Source: Littorina saxatilis (Eukaryota > Mollusca > Gastropoda > Littorinimorpha > Littorinidae). Taken from it: a stretch of DNA of 64,000 nt. Positions 1-11,303 of the stretch are shown here, in pieces. Made by a program: the position numbers and the translations under genes. The notes below the pieces were generated by a model, which saw only the letters and a list, made by a program, of their open reading frames with translations, did not search any database and was not told the DNA's origin. Each line of letters opens with the position of its first letter. Positions within the stretch are counted from its first letter, which is position 1. The DNA lies in assembly GCF_037325665.1 (NCBI RefSeq), contig NC_090246.1, positions 16,821,980 to 16,885,979 on the forward strand. The letters are read 5' to 3'.

Positions 1-203
1 CTGATTACTATTCCACTCCCACTCCTGCTGTTTTCTCAGTCTGCTGAATATTTCACTTCACGTTTTCAGGGTGAGCTGAAGGTAGAACTCATCATTACGG
101 TATAAAAATGACAAAAATACGCGCAGTCATTATATCATGAAGGACCAGAATTAGAACTAGCAAAAAAATCTGAAGGATTGAGCGTTCGCACGACTTCGCA
201 AGT
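1..203. other. Unassigned non-coding sequence
   Basis: No coding potential or repeat structure was recognised before the microsatellite that begins near 204. Confidence 0.4.
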
Positions 204-225
204 AGACACAGACAGACAGACAGAC

Positions 226-287
<62 letters not shown>

Positions 288-332
288 ACACACACACACT
301 GACACACTCTGATACTCACACACACACACACA

Positions 333-371
<39 letters not shown>

Positions 372-457
372 TGACATACACACACACACACACACAGATC
401 CATGCACACACACACACACACGCACACACTCTCTCTCTCTCTCTCTGTGTCTATGTC

Positions 458-496
<39 letters not shown>

Positions 497-497
497 A

Positions 498-576
<79 letters not shown>
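204..576. repeat. Compound microsatellite (GACA, GA, CA, CT)
   Basis: GACA repeats run into (GA)n, then (CA)n, then (CT)n with short interruptions. The long open frames across it on both strands are low-complexity artefacts and not genes. Confidence 0.97.
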
Positions 577-579
<3 letters not shown>

Positions 580-1000
580 GCTCGCTCAAGCAACCGAGCA
601 GGGCACCCAAGCGCACAACCTTATCGAGTTTTGCCAGATCGAAATTTAGCTGCAGCAATAATAGAGCATCGACTGAACATCATTTCGAACGAATCAACCT
701 GGCTGCGATTGAAATAGAACCCAGTGTTTAAGTTCCGATGGGGCCCAACTTGTCTGGTCGCATTTTAGCTAAACAATAGGCGTCGAAATCAATCCCACTG
801 GATTTGTTGCCACCTCTATGTGCAGAAGATCTCCCATTCTAAGATACCCAAACTTCCGAGAAAACCAGGTACAGTATATGTATTAGAAATGAGGGATTCT
901 TGAGGTGGAGGTCAGTTTAACTATGAACAGTAAATCTGATAATCAAAAGCTTTCAATAGAGGCAGTAGGAAACTGTCGATAGTTCTGAGAAAACAATCAG
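577..1000. other. Unassigned sequence upstream of a LINE remnant
   Basis: No splice-consistent coding sequence is visible. The segment may be further eroded LINE sequence leading into the RNase H remnant that starts near 1036. Confidence 0.3.
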
Positions 1001-1035
1001 ATCAAAGAAAGATTAGACATTTTTTTCTGATAGTC

Positions 1036-2046
1036 ATGGACGATGAAATATCCAGTCCCAGTAGAAATATGACACGACAAAACAATATCCAAACAATACG
1101 AGGACGATCTTCTGGCCTTCTTGACGAACATGTTGACCTCACGTATATATTGATGTGCACAGATGGTTCGATCCTGCAGTCATGGGAGGCTGGGTGTGCC
1201 TTGTCGATTCCTGGACTTGATATAACACGAAAATACAAGCTAAACAAAGGGATCAGCATCTTCTCTGCAGAGTTATTTGCTATCTACATGGCCTGCACAC
1301 TGATAAACGATCTGCCAACCCCACCTCTGGGGGTGGTCATCCTTACGGACTCAAAATCCTCGTTGCAAGCACTTGCATATGGCACCAAGAACAGAGGAGA
1401 GATGCAAACTGAAATTCATTTCTTAGCCCACCAAATTATGACAAAAGGAACAGACTTTTTCCTCATGTGGCTGCCATCCCACACAGGAATCCGGCGAAAT
1501 GAAATGGCGGACAGAGCAGCAAAAGCAGCGGCTATGTCAACCATGCCAGTGACAGACATTCGGCTCTCCTGCCAGGAAGCCAAACTGCTGCTAGCCAAGC
1601 TAAAAAAGAGAGGAAAGAGAGCAGACACTGTCACAAACATGTGAAGAGAGAGGATGGATACACCTCCCCTACAATAGGAAAGGGCACCACCTCCCACTCC
1701 CCCCGAGACCCATGAGCCTGTTGCGTCGCTTATGCACGGTCAGCAGCCGCATCTACTGGGACAAGGTAGTCTGTCAGTGTGGCAAGACTGGACACCTCAC
1801 ACACGTGTCTGAAGGTTGTGACACTCTCAAGGAAGAGATGTCTAGTCTCATCCGCTACAGAAGGGAGTATGCTCTCAGTCTGGGAGACTTTCTCCGCCCA
1901 CACCCATCACTCGGAGAGAAACCGATGATGGTCTTGGTCACCAATCTGTTCACCTCAACTGTTGCGAGCTGGTTCTAGTGTGCTTGCAGCAGACCCAGCA
2001 CAGCACAGATCCACTTCTGGAATCTTAAGCTAAATATGTCCCAAGA
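1036..2046 (+). mobile_element. LINE remnant with RNase H domain
   Basis: The reading frame 1036-1644 carries a recognisable LINE-type RNase H. It shows CTDGS with the first Asp, FSAELFAIY with the Glu, ILTDSKSS with the second Asp and WLPSHTGIRRNEMADRAA with the last Asp, so all four expected acidic residues are present. A frame change after 1644 leads to 1712-1976, which has a C-terminal Cys-His cluster (CQCGKTGHLTHVSEGC) typical of the tail of RNase H-bearing non-LTR elements of the I/Nimb/Jockey group. Reverse transcriptase and endonuclease are absent, so this is a 5'-truncated copy with at least one frameshift. The sequence after 1978 is probably its 3' UTR. Clade assignment is inference. 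Confidence 0.8.
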
Positions 2047-2456
2047 CACACATTTTGTAGTCCTGGCATCCTGAAAGGCAGAGGCCCCAACCTACAGGTT
2101 TGCTTCCATACCAAAAACGCCTCCAGACACGGGAACTTGGGAGCAGAGGCAACAGCTCCGCTTGAACTTCAGAAACCAAATGTGCCTCCAGACACACAGA
2201 TCCCTTAGACGGCCGAGGCTGTGGCCTCTAAGGTTCTCTTGTACCAAACCGCCTCCTCACTCTGCATCAGATTGCTTGCGCTGGCATCTGCTCAAGTTAC
2301 ATAGACCCACCGAGTGGTAGACACAGACGACATTTGGTAGCACTGACTGCCAGCTTCACGATAATGCGTACCCCTAGCGCGGCTCTGCTTGGGTGGGAAT
2401 GTTCTGAGCAAAACACTATGTGTTACTCCATACCCCCCGCCCTCCATGGAACTTCT
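2047..2456. other. Probable LINE 3' UTR or unassigned sequence
   Basis: It contains a loosely repeated phrase around CCTCCAGACAC near 2110 and 2190. No coding signal. It sits between the LINE remnant and a SINE. Confidence 0.3.
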
Positions 2457-2466
2457 TGACCCCAAC

Positions 2467-2745
2467 AAATTGGGGGGGGGGGGGGAGTTTGCCCAGTCGG
2501 TAGAGGCGCTGGCTTTAAAACCGGTTGTTACTATCAGCGTGGGTTCAACCCCCAAGTTCGGCGCGGGATGTGTGTCCCAGAGTCAACTTTGTGCAGACAC
2601 CCCCGTGTGCACGCATGCGCACGATAAAGATCCCAGGGTCACAGCGAAAGCCTCAGGCCTTGGAAACACGAATACATGCATGCAAAAATATGAAGCCCGG
2701 GTGTCCGTTCGGCCAACAGCCAATAAAGTAACCATTTCACTGCAC
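2467..2745 (+). mobile_element. tRNA-derived SINE with target-site duplication
   Basis: The head has an A-box-like GCCCAGTCGGTAGAGGCGC and a B-box-like GTGGGTTCAACCCCC. The body ends in an AATAAAGTAACC-type tail. It is flanked by the direct repeat TGACCCCAAC at 2457-2466 and 2746-2755, which fits a target-site duplication. A G-run precedes the head. The copy looks full length. Confidence 0.8.
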
Positions 2746-2755
2746 TGACCCCAAC

Positions 2756-3526
2756 CCGGTCCCTAGCCCATTTCAGGTCTCCTCTAGCAGCCGGCAGCCA
2801 GCTGTCTACACCCCCCCCCCCCCCCCCCCCTCCGCATTTTTATTTTTTATTTTCATACAAAGCCGGGTTTTCCCGTGTAACATGCCCCTTGTGGTTTTGC
2901 CATGAGGGCGTAAAACTTACATTTTCTCTAACACAGCAGGTTACGCACGGTGAAAGCCACTTTTCCTGGTTGTGTTGCCTGTGTCTTCCCCGACAGAGGC
3001 GGGCCCGTGCAGCCGCCGTTGTATATGGTGGGGGGACTCGACGGGGTGAGCCGCTAAAGTGAGGAAAATGTTTTGATAAAGTCAGAGTAGATGGGGGGGA
3101 AAGTGAGATGACAGGTGTGGACGGGAGGTTCACTTGACTTCCTCCGACCGCCAACTCTGGATCTGTCTCCTTCTTCTTTACAAGGGCGTGTTAGATGACT
3201 CAACTTTGCTGTGTGCAACTCGTTGCCAGCCGCGGTACAAACTCGTCGCTCGAATGAACGAGTTGCATGATAACCGAGTCCTGAGTCTGTTACTTCAGGG
3301 GAATCTAACAATCTGAGAAGATCGTATCTGAGTTGGGGAAGTCTTAAAATGGAGGCACATTTACACATATTATGAACAGAAAATCTGAAAAAAGTAGGGA
3401 GACTGTCTTAAATTGGGGAATCTTAAAAAAAAAGGGGGGATGGGGTCAAGAGTATACGATTACGCTGGAGAAATCAGCATCGCATATGGTACAGCAAACC
3501 GGTATCGTATCTTTTCACTACCTCTA
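2756..3526. other. Unassigned intergenic sequence
   Basis: It includes a C-run near 2811-2830. The stretch 3330-3440 has eroded CTTAAA/GGGGGA motifs resembling the element at 32954-33317. No gene was recognised. Confidence 0.35.
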
Positions 3527-3539
3527 CTGATCACTGGAC

Positions 3540-3590
3540 CGCCCTGATATGGCCCTTCGCGGTCGGCTGGACGTTAAGCAAACAAACAAA
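3540..3590 (+). mobile_element. 5'-truncated SINE tail with TSD
   Basis: This 51 bp fragment begins CGCCCTGATATGGCCC and ends in (CAAA)n. It matches my recollection of the tail of an abundant mollusc V-type SINE whose head appears at 27045. It is bracketed by perfect 13 bp copies of CTGATCACTGGAC at 3527-3539 and 3591-3603, so it is a genuine short insertion. Confidence 0.85.
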
Positions 3591-3603
3591 CTGATCACTG
3601 GAC

Positions 3604-4316
3604 GGTGTTTGACTCACCTTTTGAAAGGGGCGCCACTCTTCCACAGCCAATACAAAAAAAATGCTAAAAAGTTTTTAAAAAATTAAAAGCTGTTACCAGA
3701 TTTCATTTACTGATTTACTGCAAAACTCGACGTGGCATCATACATCCAACCTGTCGCATTCATGCAGCAAAACCGCATAGTGTGGCATCCCGTTAATGTG
3801 CTTCATACCTATGCAAACAGTTGCATTCAGCAAAACTGCACAGTGTCACAACCTCTGAAGTCTTCCACACCGCGAGGTGAGCTGCTGTTGTGTGTACAGA
3901 CGATCAATCGGTATTACGCGCAGCTGTCAAATCTCGCCGGCGTTGCCATTGGAAAATAAACACCACGATCTACACAGCCCCAGCTCCCTTCACTCTCTCG
4001 GCCTCTCATCATCAAACCCGAGACTGGAAGCACCACAACTTTTAGACAGTCTGGCGGCCCGCAGCCCTTTTGGAATTAGTTTGAAGTTCAAGCTTTATCC
4101 TGGCGCTGACTTGACTATATGTAACACATAATTATTCAGTATAGGTGTGGGAAAGGATGAACTGTTACGAAAACTTGATTGGATTGAAGGGGTTGGGTGT
4201 GGAATTTGTCTCTTGTGGGTGAAAGTGGAAAAGAGAGGACTGAATATTCAGTTAAACTAATTTGTGGCGCCTCAAACACACAATTGCGCACTCGCCCCTT
4301 CTCGCGCGAGCGTGCA
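3604..4316. other. Unassigned intergenic sequence
   Basis: A short internal near-duplication around GCAGCAAAACCGCATAGTGTGGCA and a similar phrase is visible at 3765-3845. No gene was recognised. Confidence 0.35.
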
Positions 4317-4338
4317 CACACGCATAACACATACATGC

Positions 4339-4393
<55 letters not shown>

Positions 4394-4476
4394 ACACTCA
4401 CTCACACACTCACACACACACACTCACACACTCACACACACACACACACACACTGACTCACACACACACACACACC
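4317..4476. repeat. CA microsatellite with CACACT interruptions
   Basis: Long (CA)n with periodic CT interruptions. Confidence 0.95.
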
Positions 4477-5327
4477 ATTCTCAGAAAATGTGTTTCAAAT
4501 ATATTTGATTAAACTGGAAAGTAGGATTCTGAAACAAGCCATTCAAGCACAAAAGTTACCAGCGGTTACTTTGTAGCGAAGAGGAATTTCTTTGACACGA
4601 AGAAAAACAGTGTTTTCCAGACTAGAAAAGGACAAACATACTTGTACCCACAAGATAAGAAACAGAGGAAAAAAATTATGATAATGTTACTCCGGCATCT
4701 CATTAATTACTTTCCAATGGTTTCTTTTCCTGCCTCGAACGCCCATGATCCTTAAAACACATTGTCAGTTGTTCTTGATTGTAACGATTGATGCAGAAAC
4801 GCAAGTCAACGATACCAACAAATAATAAAATCAAAATAATCAAAACGAGTATCGTTTCTCAGGCCAGCATTCAGTAAAAAAACACAACAACAAAAACGAA
4901 AGAAAAACCACAAAAAAACACCCTTGTATCAGATTTTACAGCCTGCTTTTTGACCAATTCACCACACGGACAAGAAATTACTCGCCACACTTAAGTATCG
5001 CTTCAAATGAAATTGTAAAGGCGCCGCAACGTAGGTTATGGGGTATACAGTACACAATGCACGGGGAACGGCGCCCAGGTGCTGGAATGAGACTGACCTT
5101 TTTCATTCCTCGACCGCCTGCACGTCCGGCAAAGCCAACGGGGGCTAGCTGGCAATTCAATCAAAGAATTTACTTTAAAGGTACATTCCGTCCGATGGAG
5201 ACGGTCTTGTAAATCAAGATACATCTGTTTGGGCTTTTATAATGGAATAAGGGCATCTTTCTACTTCCTTCTTCTTCTTCTTCTTCGGCGTTCCAGGATC
5301 TTTCTACTTCCACAACTGTTAACTGCA
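4477..5327. other. AT-rich unassigned sequence
   Basis: No coding exon or recognisable repeat was found, apart from a short CTT run at 5266-5285. Confidence 0.35.
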
Positions 5328-6292
5328 TATTAACAGCTATTGTGTTTTCAGCGTAGCAATAGAGTCTGATATTTTGACGAGACAAGTATAATGCCGACGG
5401 GTCGAAGACTTGTCTGGGCTTTGACAATGGATTAAGGGCATCGATCTTTCCCCTTCCACAGTTTTAACTGAATATTCAGGCCTCTCTTATTTTCCACTTT
5501 CACCACTTGCACACAAAACATTAACCTGTCCTGGACGCTTTTTGCGCAGAGTGGGGATTGTAATAATAAATAATAATAAATGAGCATTTATATAGCGCAA
5601 CATCATAACTTTACAATTATGCTCTTTGCGCTTGACACATTTAAAATTAAAATACAGTTATACAACCATTTACATCCACATTCATAGCCTCAGCAACGCT
5701 TAATTAAAAGCATACACCATCAAACATACTGATGAACACGTGGGGGAATTCGGGGGCTGTGATTGGATGGTCTCTTTCGATCATCAAGGCATAATGCGGC
5801 GGAAGTCGGCCATTTTACTCAATACTGATCCTAAAGCATATTGAGAAAAATGGCCGACGCATGATTCCGGTTCACCTATCTGTACCACGGCGATGTTTCT
5901 ATCGACAACAGCATACACTGACAACTTAAAAGGCTGTTTCAACAACTGTGTTGTGAAGTCGAATGCACTTGGAGTCAGTTTTTCTTCCAAAGTCAGAAAG
6001 CGTGTAGCGGTGTGCATGTCTGCGCGAACATGATGCGCGTAAGAAGTTTGTCTGCTATCAAAACCTGAGATCAACGCATCGACGCAAAAACTGTCATTTT
6101 GTAAGTTTGGAACAACAAATCAAGGTCATAACAGCTATCTAATCGCTATTGTGTTTTCAGCGTAGCAATAGGGTCCGATATTTAGACTCAAACAAGTATA
6201 ATGCGACTCGTCTTCGACTCGTCGGCATTATACTTGTCTCGTCTAAATATCGGACCCTATTGCTACGCTGAAAACACAATAGCTGTTAATAC
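5328..6292. mobile_element. TIR-flanked composite with a palindromic end
   Basis: A ~70 bp segment at 5328-5397 (starting ATTAACAGCTATTGTG) recurs inverted at 6225-6292. A further copy of the arm at 6129-6196 makes the right end a near-perfect hairpin. The interior includes a fragment resembling a LINE 3' end at 5558-5690 and a second smaller hairpin at about 5795-5868. The arms suggest a foldback or MITE family, possibly with TTAA targets. Exact element boundaries are uncertain. Confidence 0.55.
5558..5690 (-). mobile_element. Probable LINE 3'-end fragment
   Basis: On the minus strand it reads GCGCTATATAAATGCTCA followed by ATT repeats. I recognise this as the type of 3' terminus found on L2/CR1-like LINEs. 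It could belong to the LINE remnant at 6470-7049, separated from it by later insertions. Confidence 0.5.
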
Positions 6293-6469
6293 AAAAGATT
6301 CTTCCACTAACTAAGTAATAAAAACATGAATAAAATAGGTAGTGAAAACAAGGACATACCAGCTGAATACCTTTAATCAAACTGAACATGTTATCAACAA
6401 TACTGAAAACAGCCCTAGATGTTTATATACATTATCACATTATCACTAAAACAACAAATACACTACATG

Positions 6470-7049
6470 TAGCCTACTGATGGACTGAGAAAACAAAATC
6501 AGGGGTTGTATTTCTTGAAGAGGTGCGTTTTAAGTGCTCGTTTGAATGCTTGGGGTGACTGAGAGTGGCGGATGTGAAAGGGGAGAGAATTCCATTGTGT
6601 GGGTGCGCAGAAAGTAAAAGTGCGTTGTCCGTATGCTTTGGTTTTGGTGTGTGGAATGGTGAGGATGCGACAGTCAGAAGAGGCACGTAGTTGTCTTGCT
6701 GGAGAATAGACGGTGAGGAGTTCATAGAAGTAAGCAGGAGACGAGCCAGAAAAGAAGTTAAAGCAGAGGGTGGACAGTTTGTAGTCAATGCGGGCTTGAA
6801 CCAGTGCAGTGTGTGAAGAAGTGGTGTTGCGTGATCTCGTTTTCGTGCTTTCAGAATGAGGCGTGCTGCCGAGTTTTGGACTTTTTGTAGTTCATGCAGG
6901 AGGTACAGAGGACAGCCAGAGAGAAGAGAGTTGCAGTAGTCAAGTTTAGAAAGAACAAAGGCACAGACACGAGTGTTAGTTGTTTGAGAGGAGAATGTGT
7001 GGCGAATGGTGCTGATCTTACGAAGCTCAAAATAAGCTGCTCTACAGAC
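6470..7049 (-). mobile_element. LINE remnant, L2/CR1-like reverse transcriptase C-terminus
   Basis: Read on the minus strand, it encodes the conserved region after the reverse transcriptase core: SKLDYCNSLLSGCP, then LQKVQNSAARLIL, then LHTLHW. In another frame it encodes QWNSLPFHIRHSQSPQAF followed by KRALKTHLFKKYNP and a stop, the classic C-terminus of L2/CR1-type LINE ORF2. The frame changes about where RIDYKL would follow LHW, so the copy carries at least one frameshift. The palm domain and endonuclease are missing (5' truncation). Confidence 0.85.
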
Positions 7050-7334
7050 TAAAGATATAGGCTAAGAGGAGGGGGGTGGTTGCCAGTGGTTGTCGTGGGG
7101 GAGGTTCCCCCTGGCGGGGTCAAGGGGCTGAGCCCCTTGTGGGGGTCAGGGGGCTTCGCCCCCTGAAGCCGATGGGTAGGTCATATTCTGAGAGAGGAAA
7201 ATGGTCGCTCCTTGCATGAAACGGCATCAAATAAACAATAATTAAAAAATGTTTTAAATAAGTGAGGTACATGTTTAGGCTAGGGGGGGGGGTTGTTGCG
7301 CAACCCCCATAACCCTCCCGGTAGTTCGGCCCTG
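7050..7334. mobile_element. MITE, GGCCGGACTA-type, left end worn
   Basis: It shares its full body with 12511-12821: AGGCTAAGAGGAGG, the GGTTCCCCCTGG / CAAGGGGCTGAGCCCCTTG hairpins, and the right end TAGTTCGGCCCTG. The left TIR is degraded. It lies directly against the LINE remnant. Confidence 0.7.
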
Positions 7335-7768
<434 letters not shown>

Positions 7769-7908
7769 AAATGTTTGTCAGTGTGCGTGTCAGCCGCCCG
7801 GGAGTGCGTTCGACTGATTCCGGCTAGCTGTCTGTGATTCTCAGTGTCTGTATCTGTGTATCTGTGTGTGTCTGTGTGTGTGGTTTGTCTATCAGAAGAA
7901 AAAGACGC

Positions 7909-8792
7909 AATTTAATCATTAAACAAGTCGCGTAAGGCGAAAATACAACATTTAGTAAAGCTGTCAAACTCACAGAATGAAACTGAACGCACTGCAATTT
8001 TTCAGCAAGACCGTATACTCGTAGCATCGTCAGTCCACCGCTAGTGGCAAAGGCAGTGAAATTGACAAGAAGAGCGGGGTAGTAGTTGCGCTGAGAAGGA
8101 TAGCACGCTTTTCTGTACCTCTCTTCGTTTTAACTTTCTGAGTGTGTTTTTAATCCAAACATATCATATCTATATGTTTTTGGAATCAGGAACCGACAAG
8201 GAATAAGATGAAATTGTTTTTAAATCGATTTCGGAAATTTAATTTTGATCATAATTTTTATATTTTTAATTTTCAGAGCTTGTTTTTAATCCAAATATAA
8301 CATATTTATATGTTTTTGGAATCAGAACATGATAAAGAATAAGATGAACGTAAATTTGGATCGTTTTATAATTTTTTATTTTTTTTTTACAATTTTCAGA
8401 TTTTTAATGACCAAAGTCATTAATTAATTTTTAAGCCACCAAGCTGAAATGCAATACCGAAGTCCGGCCTTTGTCGAAAATTGCTTGGCCAAAATTTCAA
8501 TCAATTTGATTGAAAAATGAGGGTGTGACAGTGCCGCCTCAACTTTTACAAAAAGCCGGATATGACGTCATCAAAGACATTTATCGAAAAAAAGAAAAAA
8601 AACGTCCGGGGATATCATTCCCAGGAACTCTCATGTAAAATTTCATAAAGATTGGTCCAGTAGTTTAGTCTGAATCGCTCTACACACACACACGCACACA
8701 CAGACACACACACACACACATACACCACACCCTCGTCTCGATTACCCCCTCTACGTTAAAACATTTAGTCAAAACTTAACTAAATGTAAAAA
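7909..8792 (-). mobile_element. Full-length non-autonomous element, ACATTTAGTCAAG family
   Basis: It begins CAAGTCGCGTAAGGCGAAAA and ends in the hairpin-forming ATTTAGTCAAAACTTAACTAAAT followed by GTAAAAAC. The body matches 24028-24912 and 31187-31990 throughout. No protein is encoded. One end carries a terminal hairpin and the ends are not simple inverted repeats, which hints at a Helitron/Helentron-like origin (inference). Other copies in the window are listed separately. Confidence 0.75.
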
Positions 8793-9114
8793 CAACACAG
8801 ACTAAAAACGAATGTTCACACGTGAGAACCATCACAAAAAGTCACTGACAGTATCACAGTCTTCACTTAAAAACAAAATTCTATCAGGCGACAGTGGACT
8901 AACCGAATTACATATCCACAGAGTGACAAGAACCCAAACATCAGTCAACGCCTGTTATTGAAACCCCTCGCGGCTGTCATCACAGGATATTGTTTCTGTC
9001 CCTGAACGTGTGAAATTGGGTTGACGGTCATGTCGAAACGGATGCAAGCAGATAGTAGCAGTCTGAAAAGCAGATAGTAGCAGTCCGAATGAAAGAGGCC
9101 GTTTGCTCCTATGG
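8793..9114. other. Unassigned sequence
   Basis: No coding signal. A short direct repeat AGCAGATAGTAGCAGTC occurs at 9047-9086. Confidence 0.3.
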
Positions 9115-9845
9115 AACGCCAGATACGCCATGTCCCCGCGGAATTCCTCGCGGAATTCCGCGCGGACTTTCGAGCTATTCTCGTCGTTGATTGGTCAGAA
9201 ATTCCACCCGGACTTTTAATGTCCTCGCGCAATTCCTCGAGGAATTACGCGAGGAATTCCACCCGGACTTTCGAGCTATTCTCTACTCACTAAAAACATG
9301 GAATGGGAATTGCTTTGAAATCAAGGGCGATCACTCAAATTCTTTAAAACGCAGGATTACAAATAGCAATTGATGTTGCGCTGTTAATGGTGCAAGATGT
9401 CACGCGATCATTGCAAAGACCCATATATCATAGGTGCTTGAAGAAGACATTTTCTTGCAGGCAGAATGTTAAATTAAACAGAAAAATACAGATTTTTAGA
9501 CAGATCTGTACGTAATTTTGCTCGCTATATGGGCATCTACTTCTTTAGATACGTACTGAAATACTGTGCCTTTAACCTCGATCCGATTCTATTCCGTTCC
9601 AACTTTTTTAAATTTCTCGATCTAAAACTCCGGGCAGAAAGTGCCGAACCCATACAAACTTCGTTCTCGATAAAAGTCCGGGCGAAATTACGCGAGGACA
9701 TTTGAACCAATCAAAGACGAGTAGGGCCTATAGCTCGAAAGTCCTCGAGGACATTAAAAGTCCGGGCGGAATTTCTGGCAATCAACGACGAGAATAGCTC
9801 GAAAGTCCGCGCGAATTCCGCGGGGACAATGGCGTATCTGGCGTT
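9115..9845. mobile_element. MITE with long GC-rich terminal inverted repeats
   Basis: The left arm AACGCCAGATACGCCA with following CGCGGAATTC blocks is mirrored by TGGCGTATCTGGCGTT at the right end. Similarity between arms extends through the phrase CTTTCGAGCTATTCTCGTCG and further, for more than 100 bp with indels. Internal blocks alternate GGAATTCC and CCCGGACTTT motifs. No protein is encoded. It abuts the next element at 9847. Confidence 0.75.
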
Positions 9846-9846
9846 A

Positions 9847-10802
9847 GGGGAAGGGCTCCTAATATGGACCACTTTTTGTTTATTGCTGATAACTAGCTTG
9901 TTTTCTTGCGAAGAAGTTTCATTTTGTGTTTGGTAGTCCTTCTCTCTTAGGTTAACCGTTAGGCCTAATTAGAGTGAAATAGCTTCGATAGACATTTAGC
10001 AAAAATTAGATACAGAAAAAAAATCACAAATGGTCCATATTAGGCGCCCAGGCTGGGCGCCTAATATGGGCCAGTGAAGCGGCCTTCACAAATCACTGCA
10101 AAGAGCCCCCTATACTTCAAAATAACATGATACAACTTAGTGTACAAGTCAGACTAATTCAAATATGCTTTAGATTTATCTGTTTCGGGTTATGAGAGCA
10201 TTATTTGAAGCACACCAGGAAACTAAAGAAGCTGATCAAAAACAGAGTGAAAATTAGTGAAATTATCAACTTCGACGAAATGAAGACTTTTTTGTAATAT
10301 ATGTTTTTAAATCTCGAGGGCTAGTTATAGGTTATTTACAGCAAGCTTCTTAATGAATTAATGAAAATAGCCTTAAGCTTTTATTTTCTTCGATTTGTTG
10401 AAGGTGGTCCGACGTCCATATTAGGGGACTCGCACATACTTTGAGATTTTGCTATTATTTTTTGTTTGCAGTAGAAACTCGGGGTCAACACTGCTAAAAT
10501 GTAACAAATGCGGTCTTAGCTGTCATATATAGCAATTTTTGTGTGATAAAAGCTTTGGCTGTGGACAGAAACGAGTCCGTTTTAGGCGGCAAATTTAGAG
10601 TGAACGCTGCCAAAAGTGAAAAAAAGAGAAAAAGCCTAACGGTTTTGAGATTTGTGTTTCTGCAACTGTTTCGACATGTGCAAGTTATCCAGAGAGGGTG
10701 AATACAGCGAATAAAACTTTTTTGAGCGCTCTAGCGCCGTTGGTTTGTCAGAACAGGAGGTGGTCCATATTAGGAGCCGGTCCATATTAGGAGCCCTTCC
10801 CC
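9847..10802. mobile_element. Non-autonomous DNA transposon with six CArG boxes
   Basis: The termini are GGGGAAGGGCTCCTAATATG on the left and its inverse on the right (24 bp TIR), bounded by TA on both sides (9845-9846 and 10803-10804), as in Tc1/mariner-type insertions. The right end has a second 18 bp unit of the TIR sequence. CCATATTAGG or its inverse occurs at 9858-9867, 10035-10044, 10060-10069, 10418-10427, 10765-10774 and 10782-10791. The pair at 10035-10069 forms a palindrome. No transposase is present. Confidence 0.8.
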
Positions 10803-10986
10803 TACATATGCTCCGAGTATGCCGAGGCTACACGAGCAGCAGCGACTCAGTTGTGGATTTAATAAGCCCTTTTCAAGTGCACAGGCTTTTGGTTTATATT
10901 TTCTGTTCGCATCAGTGCTTGACCATAATCGTTCAGACTGAAACTGAATTGTTTGCTGCATCCGGCCTAGCTCCCACTGAAGTCAC

Positions 10987-10987
<1 letters not shown>

Positions 10988-11050
<63 letters not shown>

Positions 11051-11192
11051 TGTGCGAGTGTGGGTGTGTCAGTCATGGTGTGTGTGTGTGTGTGTGTGTG
11101 TGGTGTATGCGTGTGGGTGTGGGTGCCGCGGTGTGTATGGGCGTCACAGTGTGTTTGGTGTGCCGGGTGGGTGGTGTGTGTGTGTGTGTGTG
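10988..11192. repeat. GT microsatellite, interrupted
   Basis: Pure (GT)n at about 10988-11047 is followed by degenerate GT-rich sequence to about 11192. Open frames here are artefacts. Confidence 0.93.
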
Positions 11193-11303
11193 TTGTGGGT
11201 GTCCATATTCGGGGAGGGCGGGGCGGGGATCAAGTTGGGTGGGAATGGAGGGCAGACTGACGGATGCAAAACTGAGCGGTTCGGCGGCCGGTGGCGGAGA
11301 AAA

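Noticed and set aside
95-731. Open frames of up to 187 codons with Arg-Glu, Cys-Val and Ser-Leu repeats
   Set aside because: They are translations of GA, CA and CT microsatellites with no independent coding evidence. The same holds at 7448-7837, 10745-11433, 22036-22299, 46324-46703 and 49017-49486.
1036-1644. Host RNase H1 gene
   Set aside because: Motif spacing and the downstream Cys-His cluster fit a LINE tail. There are no introns or hybrid-binding domain.
9847-10802. Enhancer of a neighbouring gene based on CArG clustering
   Set aside because: The boxes are tied to transposon ends and no gene lies within several kilobases on either side, so regulatory use is only a hypothesis and is listed as a finding rather than a feature.
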